From contig NZ_FOSB01000013.1 of NCBI RefSeq assembly GCF_900114165.1, positions 16,587-80,586 on the forward strand: a DNA stretch of 64,000 bases. The letters run 5' to 3'. The position numbers and the translations under genes are program-made. How positions within the stretch are numbered: position 1 is the first letter of the stretch; each line of letters begins with the position of its first letter. The stretch is from Halobacillus dabanensis (GTDB lineage Bacteria; Bacillota; Bacilli; Bacillales; Halobacillaceae). A model generated the notes under the pieces. It made no database searches, was not told the DNA's origin, and worked only from the letters and a program-made list of their open reading frames with translations. This document shows, piece by piece, positions 8,729-16,208 of this stretch.

Positions 8729-11700
8729 TTATTTCTTTTTACGGAACTTCATCAATGTTTCATAGGCGAGCGGCACAATTAAGAGAGTCAGTAACGTTGA
8801 ACTTGCTAGACCACCAATAACGGTAACCCCTAGTCCTTTACTGATAATTGATCCACCTTCAAAACCTAAAGCCAGTGGCAGCAAGGCTCCAATTGTAGCC
8901 AGGGCCGTCATCAGGATTGGTCGTAATCGTGTCATACCTGCATCTAGTAAGGCCTCTCTTGTTGAGTGCCCTTCTTTTTCTTTATAAATAACACGGTCGA
9001 TGAGTACGATGGCATTTGTAACAACAATACCAATCAGCATCAAAGCCCCGATCATTGCTGATATACTAAGCGTTTCTCCGCTGATGAGCAAGCCTAAAAC
9101 AGCTCCGATGATTGTAAATGGTAGCGAGAATAGAATCGCGAGTGGTGCTAATCCTCCGCCAAAGAAAACGACGAGAATCAAGTAAACGATCGCAATGGCA
9201 GCAAGCATGGCTATGCCTAATTGAGAGAAGGATTCAGATATATCCTCTGCTACACCACCCTGTGTGATATCCACACCAGACGGCGTATCAATATCCTGTA
9301 CTGTCTCGTTTACTCGCTGAGAAACAGCCCCGACATCATCTACTGTTATCTCTGCACTTACGCTTGCATATACGCGCCCGTCTCTACGAGTAATCGTATC
9401 CGCTGTTGTTCCTTCCTCTACTTCCACAAGCTCACTGATCGCTACGGTTTGGCCAGTTGGGGAAGTCACTTCTTTTCCTGTCAAATCATCAATGCCGGAA
9501 ATGTCTTCTTCCTCTACTTCCAGATACACATTCATTTCATTTCCATCACGTTCGATTGTTGTAATCACAGGTTGTTCACGGTTTTGCCCAAGCTCCATAC
9601 CAATTTGAGCAGCCGTCAGTCCAAGTTCACTCAAACGTTCATGATCTGCCACTAGTGTATATTCTTCATAGGATTCAGAGAGACTGGAATCTACGTTTCT
9701 CAGATCTCCTTCTTCAGAAAGCAAGGCTTCTACTTTTTCTACGACAGGCTTAATTTCCTCCGTATTATCGCCATACACGCGCATTTCAAGTCCACTGCTT
9801 GAACCAGTACCGGAGAAGTCCTGACTTGCCCATTCTCCTCGTTCGGTTTGTTCATTCAGACCATCAATGACTCTTTGTGTTTCTTCGGAGAACTCTTCAG
9901 TATCATCGGCATATTCCACATAAAACATCGCCTGATTGGATGCACCAGGACTCATCGGATTCTCCCCACCGATGGAATACTGGATGTTTTCTGTCCCTTC
10001 ACGACCTACGAAGAATTCCTGTGCGTTTTCAGCGATACTTTGTACGTCTTCTTTTGTCTGTCCTGGTTCAGGATTGTAAGTTGCCATCACCATTTTTTGC
10101 TCTTGATCTGGTAAGAAGCTTGTTCCGACCAATGGTAGAAGTGCAACACTTCCGACCAGGACTAAAACAGCCACGATACTTGAAATGATTTTATGATTCA
10201 GTGTGCTGTTGAGTAATTTCTTATACCAAAGTGCCAATTTGCCAGCGCTCTCTTCATGTGGTTGTTCTTTGACTTTAGATTTTTTCAAAAGAGAATGAGA
10301 CAACATCGGGACAATCGTTATGGCTACTACTAGAGAAGCAAGCAACGCAAAAACAACTGTCAGGGCGAATGGTAAGAAGATTTGTCCTACTGTTCCCTCC
10401 ACAAGACCTAGCGGTAGAAAGACAGCAATGGTAACTAAGGTTGAGGAAAGAATCGGCATGAACATTTCTTTTGTTGATTCCCGAATGAGTTCTTTTCCTT
10501 TAAGTTTTTCATCAGATAAGGACATCCGCCTGTATATATTTTCAACAACAACAATGGAGTCGTCGACCACTCGTCCGATCGCTACAGTCATCGCCCCTAA
10601 GGTCATAATATTTAAGGTGATATCCATCCAGTTCAAGAATAGAATCGCAATCAATAATGATAATGGAATAGATATAACAGATATTAGTGTTGTTTTAATG
10701 TTTCGTAAGAAGAGTAAAATAACAAGGACAGCGAAAATACCACCAAACAAAGCTTTATTCAGCATCGTGCTGACTGATTCTTCAATCGGCTCCCCCTGAT
10801 CAAAGGAATAGATGAATTCAACTCCATCCAGCTCTTCCTTGAATGAAGCTGTTTCTTCTTTGACACGATTGACTACATCTACTGTATTCGCTTCTTGGGA
10901 CTTAACAATTTGCAAGGAAATAGAATCTTCCCCATTTGTCCTGGAAATCGACTCTGCTTCCCCTACTACTTCTATATCAGCAATTTCACCTAACTGGACC
11001 GTAGGGATACCATCCAATTGTGCCGGCATATCAGCTGCTTGTCCTTCCTGTTGTGGAGATTCAGCACCTTGTGGTAATCCCTCTGATCCTTGGGATGGCA
11101 TCTGCTCGGTTCCTTGACTTCCACCGGATGCGCTAGGAACAGCTGGAATTTGTAATTCTCTTAGCTCCTCTACACTTGTAAGGTTTCCATCTAGAACGAC
11201 AGACTTTTGAGTATCGTTAAATGTATATAAACCTAGAGGGAAAGAAACATCAGACCCTTGAATCAAGCTAGTAATCGTTTCTCCATCAAGGCCTCTTTCA
11301 TCAAGCGCTTCTTCATTAAGATCGATACGAACTTCCTCGAGCTGTTGGCCAGACACTTGAACATCTGCAACACCCTCTAGCCCCTCTAGCGCTGGAACAA
11401 TATTTTCTTCAACATTTTTCGTCAATTGCTCTAAAGATCCTTCTCCATTGATCGCACTTAAGCTGACCACTGGAAATGCATTGAAGTTCAGCCTTGAGAC
11501 AGAAGGTTCTTGAGCGTCTTCTGGTAAGGTAACTTCGCTAACCGCATCTTGCAATTCATCCTCTGCTTCATCTAAACTTTTATCAAAGCTATATTCCAGT
11601 TGTATGGATGAAGCATTTTGGTAGGAAGAGGAACTAACGGTTTTCACTCCACTTAAGTTACTTACCTGTTGTTCAATGGGCTCTGATATTTGATCAGCCA

Positions 11701-11878
11701 CTTCTTCCGGAGTCGCCCCTGGATATGTCGTCGTTACCGTAATTATCGGTGGCTCTATATCAGGGATGGTTTCTAATTTCATATTCAACCCTGCATATAA
11801 ACCCGCAGCGGTAATCAGGATTGTCATTAACCATATAGCAAATTTGTTATTCATCGAAAAATCGATAATTCTCTTCAT
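8729..11878 (-). CDS. swrC: RND-family efflux permease (SwrC/AcrB-like)
   Basis: A 1049-residue resistance-nodulation-division pump with 12 transmembrane helices and two large outer loops. The proton-relay pair is present in helix 4 (GRVVDDSIVVVENIYRR). In Gram-positive bacteria such pumps act without outer-membrane partners; B. subtilis SwrC exports surfactin and other amphiphiles. The first outer loop holds an extra low-complexity stretch of about 45 residues rich in G, S, Q and P (roughly residues 245-290). The true start is the ATG at 11878 with AAGGGGAG ten bases upstream; the longer frame has no site. Divergent from a TetR gene with an operator in each promoter. Confidence 0.93.
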   Translation of the reverse strand: MKRIIDFSMNNKFAIWLMTILITAAGLYAGLNMKLETIPDIEPPIITVTTTYPGATPEEVADQISEPIEQQVSNLSGVKTVSSSSYQNASSIQLEYSFDKSLDEAEDELQDAVSEVTLPEDAQEPSVSRLNFNAFPVVSLSAINGEGSLEQLTKNVEENIVPALEGLEGVADVQVSGQQLEEVRIDLNEEALDERGLDGETITSLIQGSDVSFPLGLYTFNDTQKSVVLDGNLTSVEELRELQIPAVPSASGGSQGTEQMPSQGSEGLPQGAESPQQEGQAADMPAQLDGIPTVQLGEIADIEVVGEAESISRTNGEDSISLQIVKSQEANTVDVVNRVKEETASFKEELDGVEFIYSFDQGEPIEESVSTMLNKALFGGIFAVLVILLFLRNIKTTLISVISIPLSLLIAILFLNWMDITLNIMTLGAMTVAIGRVVDDSIVVVENIYRRMSLSDEKLKGKELIRESTKEMFMPILSSTLVTIAVFLPLGLVEGTVGQIFLPFALTVVFALLASLVVAITIVPMLSHSLLKKSKVKEQPHEESAGKLALWYKKLLNSTLNHKIISSIVAVLVLVGSVALLPLVGTSFLPDQEQKMVMATYNPEPGQTKEDVQSIAENAQEFFVGREGTENIQYSIGGENPMSPGASNQAMFYVEYADDTEEFSEETQRVIDGLNEQTERGEWASQDFSGTGSSSGLEMRVYGDNTEEIKPVVEKVEALLSEEGDLRNVDSSLSESYEEYTLVADHERLSELGLTAAQIGMELGQNREQPVITTIERDGNEMNVYLEVEEEDISGIDDLTGKEVTSPTGQTVAISELVEVEEGTTADTITRRDGRVYASVSAEITVDDVGAVSQRVNETVQDIDTPSGVDITQGGVAEDISESFSQLGIAMLAAIAIVYLILVVFFGGGLAPLAILFSLPFTIIGAVLGLLISGETLSISAMIGALMLIGIVVTNAIVLIDRVIYKEKEGHSTREALLDAGMTRLRPILMTALATIGALLPLALGFEGGSIISKGLGVTVIGGLASSTLLTLLIVPLAYETLMKFRKKK

Positions 11879-11895
11879 TTTTATTCTCCCCTTAA

Positions 11896-11924
11896 TTGAC
11901 CAGTTAGTCACAACCATATACAAT
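11896..11924 (+). promoter_or_regulatory. Promoter of the TetR gene with operator 1
   Basis: -35 TTGACC (11896-11901), 17-bp spacer, -10 TACAAT (11919-11924). The imperfect dyad TGACCAGTTAGTCA (11897-11910) covers the -35 box. Confidence 0.7.
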
Positions 11925-11951
11925 ATAAATGACCGGGTGGTCAAAGGTCAA
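11922..11951 (-). promoter_or_regulatory. Promoter of swrC with operator 2
   Basis: On the minus strand: -35 TTGACC (11946-11951), 18-bp spacer, -10 TATATT (11922-11927). The dyad TGACCGGGTGGTCA (11930-11943) fills the spacer. It shares the TGACn6GTCA plan with operator 1, 33 bp away. Confidence 0.7.
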
Positions 11952-12001
11952 GGGGTAAACATGAAATGCTCGATGTTTCCGAGCATTGAAGGAGCGAAAA
12001 C

Positions 12002-12853
12002 ATGGAACAAAAATCTATTTATATCATAGAGCAGTCAATCAAACTTTTTGCCCAAAAGGGATTCAGTTCGACCTCTGTTCAAGAAATAGCCAACGCCTGC
12101 GGAATGTCAAAAGGGGCCTTTTATCTTCACTTCAAATCAAAGGATGCCCTCTTATTACAAATATTCAATTATTATTACCAACGGATTCAAGTGAGGATGG
12201 AAGATATTCAAAACCTGGATGTTGATGAACGGACAAAGTTTACCAAACAACTCCAAGTCACATTTGAGGAGATTGCCGACCATAGAGAGTTTATTATTAT
12301 GCAAATCAGAGAACAAGCCATCCCTTTCAATGAGAATATCGAAGAATTCCTCACACAAATGCGAATCAATTCTTACTTGTTTTACAAAAAGCATTTAGAG
12401 AGCATATACAAAGAGAGGATTCAGTCATCTATTTGGGAAGTGAGTTTGATGCTTCAGGGGATATTCAAAGGATATATGGATTTAGTCATCATTGAAGGGG
12501 CAAACCTTGATTTTGAAGCATTATCTGAAGCTATGGTGAAACGGGCGGATTATATCGTTGACGGTTTTATCAACCATAATGACCAACCAGTCATAGATGA
12601 GAAGATCATGAAACAAACAATCCCCCAAGTCTTTCAAAGTGATGAGAAAGAGAGTATTGTAGAGGAACTTGATGAATTAGCCATCAGAGAAGAACAGCAA
12701 GATGTTAAGGACACGATCCACGTACTAATAGAAGAAATAAATAGGGAAACACCAAGACCAGCGATTATAAAAGCCCTACTTTCAAACCTTCAAACAGATT
12801 CTCGCTTTGGTAAATTGGTCAAACACATTCAAAGTTATTATCGATTGACGTAA
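12002..12853 (+). CDS. TetR/AcrR-family repressor of the swrC pump
   Basis: A 283-residue regulator, long for the family (usually about 190-220). Residues 1-60 hold the TetR helix-turn-helix (FSSTSVQEIANACGMSKGAF then YLHFKSKDALL). The ligand-binding domain runs to about 200, and roughly 80 extra residues, mostly charged helices, follow. GAAGGAG lies eight bases upstream of ATG. The gene is divergent from swrC, and matching TGACn6GTCA dyads sit in both promoters, so repression of the pump and of itself is the likely role; a hydrophobic or amphiphilic inducer is inferred from the pump type. Confidence 0.87.
   Translation: MEQKSIYIIEQSIKLFAQKGFSSTSVQEIANACGMSKGAFYLHFKSKDALLLQIFNYYYQRIQVRMEDIQNLDVDERTKFTKQLQVTFEEIADHREFIIMQIREQAIPFNENIEEFLTQMRINSYLFYKKHLESIYKERIQSSIWEVSLMLQGIFKGYMDLVIIEGANLDFEALSEAMVKRADYIVDGFINHNDQPVIDEKIMKQTIPQVFQSDEKESIVEELDELAIREEQQDVKDTIHVLIEEINRETPRPAIIKALLSNLQTDSRFGKLVKHIQSYYRLT
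12580..12593. promoter_or_regulatory. Third operator-like dyad inside the TetR coding region
   Basis: TGACCAACCAGTCA keeps the TGACn6GTCA plan of the two promoter operators, about 650 bp away. Eight fixed bases would occur about once per 64 kb by chance, so it may be coincidental. Confidence 0.3.
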
Positions 12854-12857
12854 ATAT

Positions 12858-12886
12858 AGTCAGAGCCATTCAAGGCTCTGACTTTT
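12858..12886 (+). terminator. Terminator of the TetR gene
   Basis: GTCAGAGCC / GGCTCTGAC stem, ATTCAA loop, followed by TTTT. Confidence 0.85.
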
Positions 12887-12894
12887 AAAATGAT

Positions 12895-13350
12895 TCATAC
12901 TTTCTCTACTTCTATTACTTCATCTAATACAGGGTAAACAGCTTCTACCCCTTCTTCTGCAACTAGACACGCCACACCAAGCGGCGTCTCCCAAAATGAA
13001 TCAGGGATATATGGATTTTTCAACCCCGCCGGTTGGTAGAGAGAGCGATAGATACGATTCAAGTGTTGTCGTGTTTCTTCAGGATCTCTCTCCCTTTCCC
13101 CGCGCGCGATCAAAAAGACGTAACGCATCGACTGAAATAAATTATCTCCGGGCATAAATGTATATTCTTTAAAGAATTTCAGTTGTTCCTCTGCTTTTTC
13201 TTTCAACCCTGATTTGACAGCGAGATCATCCAAATGTTCCAGTAGATGGCGATACACTTGTTGAAAGACCCTCCGTTTTTCGTCTTGCATGACGCGATCT
13301 GTATAAATCTCTTGTAATTTCTCATATGCGGTTGTTTTAGTCCATTCCAT
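12895..13350 (-). CDS. Hypothetical protein downstream of flavin monooxygenase
   Basis: A 151-residue soluble, charged, mainly helical protein that I do not recognise. It has no signal peptide or hydrophobic segment. The first half is rich in E/K helices, and the second half has a conserved-looking stretch SFWETPLGVACLVAEEGVE. It follows the flavin monooxygenase gene by 36 bases on the same strand, so the two are probably one operon and functionally linked. The ATG at 13350 is used because GGGAGG lies eight bases before it; the GTG three codons earlier overlaps the ribosome binding site. Confidence 0.65.
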   Translation of the reverse strand: MEWTKTTAYEKLQEIYTDRVMQDEKRRVFQQVYRHLLEHLDDLAVKSGLKEKAEEQLKFFKEYTFMPGDNLFQSMRYVFLIARGERERDPEETRQHLNRIYRSLYQPAGLKNPYIPDSFWETPLGVACLVAEEGVEAVYPVLDEVIEVEKV

Positions 13351-13386
13351 CTCTATCACCTCCCTAATATATTTCGACCTTTTTCT

Positions 13387-14625
13387 TTATGATTCCTTTT
13401 TATAACCGAAGTGTTCCGCTTCCATTTTTAACGATTGATAGAAGAGCGGAAAGTCTTCTGTATCTTTTTTGATATGTCCAGATAACTTCGGGACAAGTTT
13501 ATTCCATACCATCGGATTTGCAGCGATAGATTGAAATAAAGCTACTTCGTTTTCTGTCCATTTTTTCAAGCTCTGAATATAGTCGAGAGTCATTTGGAAT
13601 CCTGGCAGAAGCTGCTCATCCCGCTTTCTGGCGTACTCGGACATTGCTTCAGACCAAGGTGTACCGTTATCTATCTGTTTCAACGCATCTGCAAAAAGAA
13701 AAGATTGCAGGAAAGCATCATTAATCCCAAGACCCGTGCTGGGATCTTTACTGTGCCCGGCATCTCCAAGAAGTGCCCACCCATGGTCATACGCTTCCCG
13801 AAAAAAATTAGGCATCCCCGGTGTTCCGATGATTTTCCCTAGTAAGCGTGATTCTTTCATACGCTCGGCCATGCCATATAATTGATCAAACGTTTGTTTA
13901 AATGAGAGTTCCGGCTGATGCATCATTGTACGAAATTCGTCTGGATGGATTTCCATCCCTAAACAATCCCGTCCAGGTTCCATGGGAAAAACAAAGCCGA
14001 TTCTCCCTTCATGTAGGAAGATTTCCGTTGTTGGTTCCCGTAATGGCTCCACTCCTTCAAAATATCCATAAATGACAGGACGAAGGGGCTCGGTCTGCTT
14101 ATACATTTTCGCTCCTGCCCAATGAGCAATATTGGAATTTTTGCCGTCTGCCCCGACCACTAAGCCAGCATGGATTTCTTCCTCTCCCCCATTTTCTTCC
14201 ACGCGAATTCCTGTAACCTTGTTTCCATTCCAAAGTAATGCCCGTGCAGAAGTTTTTGGTTTAAAGGTGACCGTTGGAAACTCCAAAGCTTTTTCAATCA
14301 AAACAGAATCCAGCTGGTCACGTTTTGGAATAATGGTATAGGAAGTTCTAGGTCCCTCTATGAAACTGCTTCCTATATATGTACGCATTCTTGTTACTTT
14401 TCTTAAACCCGACTCTTCCAACTGCTCCAGCACACCCAACTTTTTTAGAAATCCAGTATGGGACATGAAATGGGTAGATAATGTATCGCTCGGGAATTTG
14501 GCCTTGTCCAGTAGCAACACCTTCTTCCCCATCTGGCCTAACAGTATCGCTAAACTGGATCCAGCTACCCTGGCCCCGACAATTACAACATCATATTTTC
14601 CACTCATCACTGCATGCACCCTCAC
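13387..14625 (-). CDS. FAD-dependent monooxygenase / geranylgeranyl-reductase-like protein
   Basis: A 412-residue flavoprotein of the PHBH/halogenase-like fold. YDVVIVGARVAGSSLA (from about residue 11) binds FAD, GADGKNS (about 159-165) is the DG motif, and LGDAGHSKDPSTGLGINDA (about 285-303) is the GD motif closing the FAD site. Such enzymes hydroxylate aromatic or lipid-like substrates with NAD(P)H; substrate unknown. GTG at 14625 has GGAAAGGAAAC upstream; an ATG six codons later (14607), with GAGGGTG before it, is an equal alternative. Forms an operon with the hypothetical gene downstream. Confidence 0.82.
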   Translation of the reverse strand: MRVHAVMSGKYDVVIVGARVAGSSLAILLGQMGKKVLLLDKAKFPSDTLSTHFMSHTGFLKKLGVLEQLEESGLRKVTRMRTYIGSSFIEGPRTSYTIIPKRDQLDSVLIEKALEFPTVTFKPKTSARALLWNGNKVTGIRVEENGGEEEIHAGLVVGADGKNSNIAHWAGAKMYKQTEPLRPVIYGYFEGVEPLREPTTEIFLHEGRIGFVFPMEPGRDCLGMEIHPDEFRTMMHQPELSFKQTFDQLYGMAERMKESRLLGKIIGTPGMPNFFREAYDHGWALLGDAGHSKDPSTGLGINDAFLQSFLFADALKQIDNGTPWSEAMSEYARKRDEQLLPGFQMTLDYIQSLKKWTENEVALFQSIAANPMVWNKLVPKLSGHIKKDTEDFPLFYQSLKMEAEHFGYKKES

Positions 14626-14703
14626 GTTTCCTTTCCCTCCATCTTAACGGCAGCCTCCCAAAAACACTACCCATAACCACCATCCCTCCACTAGGAAAGT
14701 AAG

Positions 14704-14730
14704 CAAAAACTCCACTTACACAGTGGAGTC
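14704..14730 (-). terminator. Terminator on the minus strand after the DUF421 gene
   Basis: ACTCCACT / AGTGGAGT stem with TTTTTG following on the minus strand. It is about 105 bp downstream of the DUF421 stop codon and may also separate it from the monooxygenase operon. Confidence 0.65.
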
Positions 14731-14834
14731 TAATAAGCAGATAAATAATTTATGAAGGAATCCTTGTCAGTTAAACCTTCCTAGTGTCACATGTCGTTTC
14801 TATTATCGATATATAACGAACCGTCCTTCTGAAC

Positions 14835-15479
14835 CTAGGCATAGAATACATCTGAAATTGAAGTTATTCCAGCAGATTCCAGCTGTTGATTCAACCACTG
14901 TTCATTTAAATTTAATTTTTCCAAGTTCGCTTTATCAATCTGGCCATCCGAAACGACGAGGGTGGATGTTGGAAAAACATTTGTATGTTGTTGTTGTATG
15001 TTTAAATCACTTCTAGTAACGGTTTGTTGGATCTCTTTTTTCATCACAGATAATTTACCATCTGTTTCAAATATGGCATAGTCTACATCTGCAATAGAGA
15101 AAACATTTTTTTCTCTAAGTTTTGCATTTAATGCATCTATATCTAAACGGACTTTTCGGAGTTCATCCTCCATTACCTTTCCTTTTTTGATAACTATCCT
15201 AGGTTCGCCTTCTATGACTTTACGAATCGCTTTGGACTTGATATCAATAATTCCAAGAGCGATGGTAAATGTACTCCAAGCAATTAACGCTAATACTCCG
15301 TTACGTATAGATAAGGTGGAATCTATTGCTAAGAATGCGCCAATGGTTCCGATGGCGATTCCTGAAACAAAATTAAAAAAGGTCATTTGAGATATCTCTT
15401 TTCTACCCATTAATCTTGTTAATGCTAACAAAGTAATAAAAGCGATGACTAGTCTAATTATCAATTCAGCAATAGACAT
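14835..15479 (-). CDS. DUF421 (YetF/YrbG-like) membrane protein
   Basis: A 214-residue protein with three transmembrane helices in the first 85 residues and a soluble C-terminal domain. The segment LARLMGRKEISQMTFF-type motif (here LTRLMGRKEISQMTFFNFV) is the hallmark of the DUF421/YetF family; the C-terminus has the two repeated small domains seen in YetF. Some homologues are linked to spore or germination phenotypes, but the molecular role is unknown. The start is ATG 15479, preceded by AAAGGAG at ten bases; the longer ORF extends through the promoter region. Single gene. Confidence 0.82.
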   Translation of the reverse strand: MSIAELIIRLVIAFITLLALTRLMGRKEISQMTFFNFVSGIAIGTIGAFLAIDSTLSIRNGVLALIAWSTFTIALGIIDIKSKAIRKVIEGEPRIVIKKGKVMEDELRKVRLDIDALNAKLREKNVFSIADVDYAIFETDGKLSVMKKEIQQTVTRSDLNIQQQHTNVFPTSTLVVSDGQIDKANLEKLNLNEQWLNQQLESAGITSISDVFYA

Positions 15480-15612
15480 ATAATTGAAACTCCTTTTGAT
15501 TTTATTTTCTATACAATTAGAGTCCCAACTTTTAATAATAATATGTAACATTCAGGATATCATTCAACAGCTTCAAACTAACAGACTTCCGCCACCTTAG
15601 AGATTTCAGCAA

Positions 15613-15645
15613 ATAAAAAACTCCCACTGAGGGGAGTTTTTTATT
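15613..15645. terminator. Terminator of the DUF2188 gene
   Basis: AAAAACTCCC / GGGAGTTTTT stem with a six-base loop; the T-run on the minus strand ends the DUF2188 transcript and overlaps its stop codon. Confidence 0.75.
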
Positions 15646-15841
15646 AATACGTTCGCTCTTCTTCTATTTCATGATTTTGATCTAAAATCTGCAACTTGCT
15701 TGGCTTATTTTCCTTAGCAATTTCTTCCGCTTTTGCTACCGCCGTATCTCGCTCATCATAAAGGTCTGTCGGAGCGACATCTTCAATCTTTACAAACCAT
15801 CCTGTTACATCTTTATTAGGTACTACACTATATTGTTTCAT
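15644..15841 (-). CDS. DUF2188 domain protein
   Basis: A 65-residue protein made of one DUF2188 domain: YSVVPNKDVTGWFVKIED at the start, then an A-x-A-x-E-I-A helix (TAVAKAEEIAKENKPSKLQI) and a C-terminal strand ending in E-E-R-T-Y. The family is small, soluble and of unknown function. The ATG at 15841 has AGGAG eight bases upstream; the GTG three codons earlier lies inside that site. Divergent from the methionine operon leader. Confidence 0.78.
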   Translation of the reverse strand: MKQYSVVPNKDVTGWFVKIEDVAPTDLYDERDTAVAKAEEIAKENKPSKLQILDQNHEIEEERTY

Positions 15842-15923
15842 GAACTTCACTCCTATCTCATAGACTTAATTATCCATTCCCATCATAAGGGAGGTTCAAA
15901 CGTCCAGTCAGCATTGAAATTGT

Positions 15924-15952
15924 TTGACAATTCCGAGGTGGGCGTTTATAAT
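15924..15952 (+). promoter_or_regulatory. Consensus sigma-A promoter of the S-box operon
   Basis: TTGACA (15924-15929), exactly 17 bp, TATAAT (15947-15952): both boxes are perfect. Strong constitutive initiation leaves control to the riboswitch downstream. Confidence 0.92.
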
Positions 15953-15984
15953 TTCAAACAAGTCAGAATAATTGAATACAAAAC

Positions 15985-16104
15985 AACTCTTATCGAGAGC
16001 GGCAGAGGGACTAGGCCCTACGACGCCCGGCAACCTTCAAGGAAAGACCTTGAAAAGGTGCTACATCCTACAGATCACGTGATCTGAAAGATAAGGGGAG
16101 GTAT
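15985..16104 (+). ncRNA. SAM-I (S-box) riboswitch
   Basis: The aptamer has P1 arms CTTATC (15989-15994) and GATAAG (16090-16095), the conserved GAGAGCGGCAGAGGGAC block, the CCCGGCAACC core (about 16026-16035), a P3 hairpin CCTTCAAGG...CCTTGAAAAGG, and P4 CAGATCACGTGATCTG. These are the invariant parts of the S-adenosylmethionine-binding S-box leader. SAM binding is expected to favour the terminator that follows, shutting off metY-metX when methionine is plentiful. Confidence 0.96.
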
Positions 16105-16113
16105 AAGATACAT

Positions 16114-16150
16114 AAAGCCCTCTTCTTACTTACAGAAGAGGGCTTTTCCT
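16114..16150 (+). terminator. Riboswitch-controlled attenuator
   Basis: AAAGCCCTCTTC / GAAGAGGGCTTTT stem followed by CCTTTT, located between the aptamer and metY; the expression-platform terminator of the S-box. Confidence 0.92.
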
Positions 16151-16208
16151 TTTCCTCGTAAAATAACTCAGGGATGACCTAGAAAAAACTAGAGGAGGAA
16201 TTTTGATC

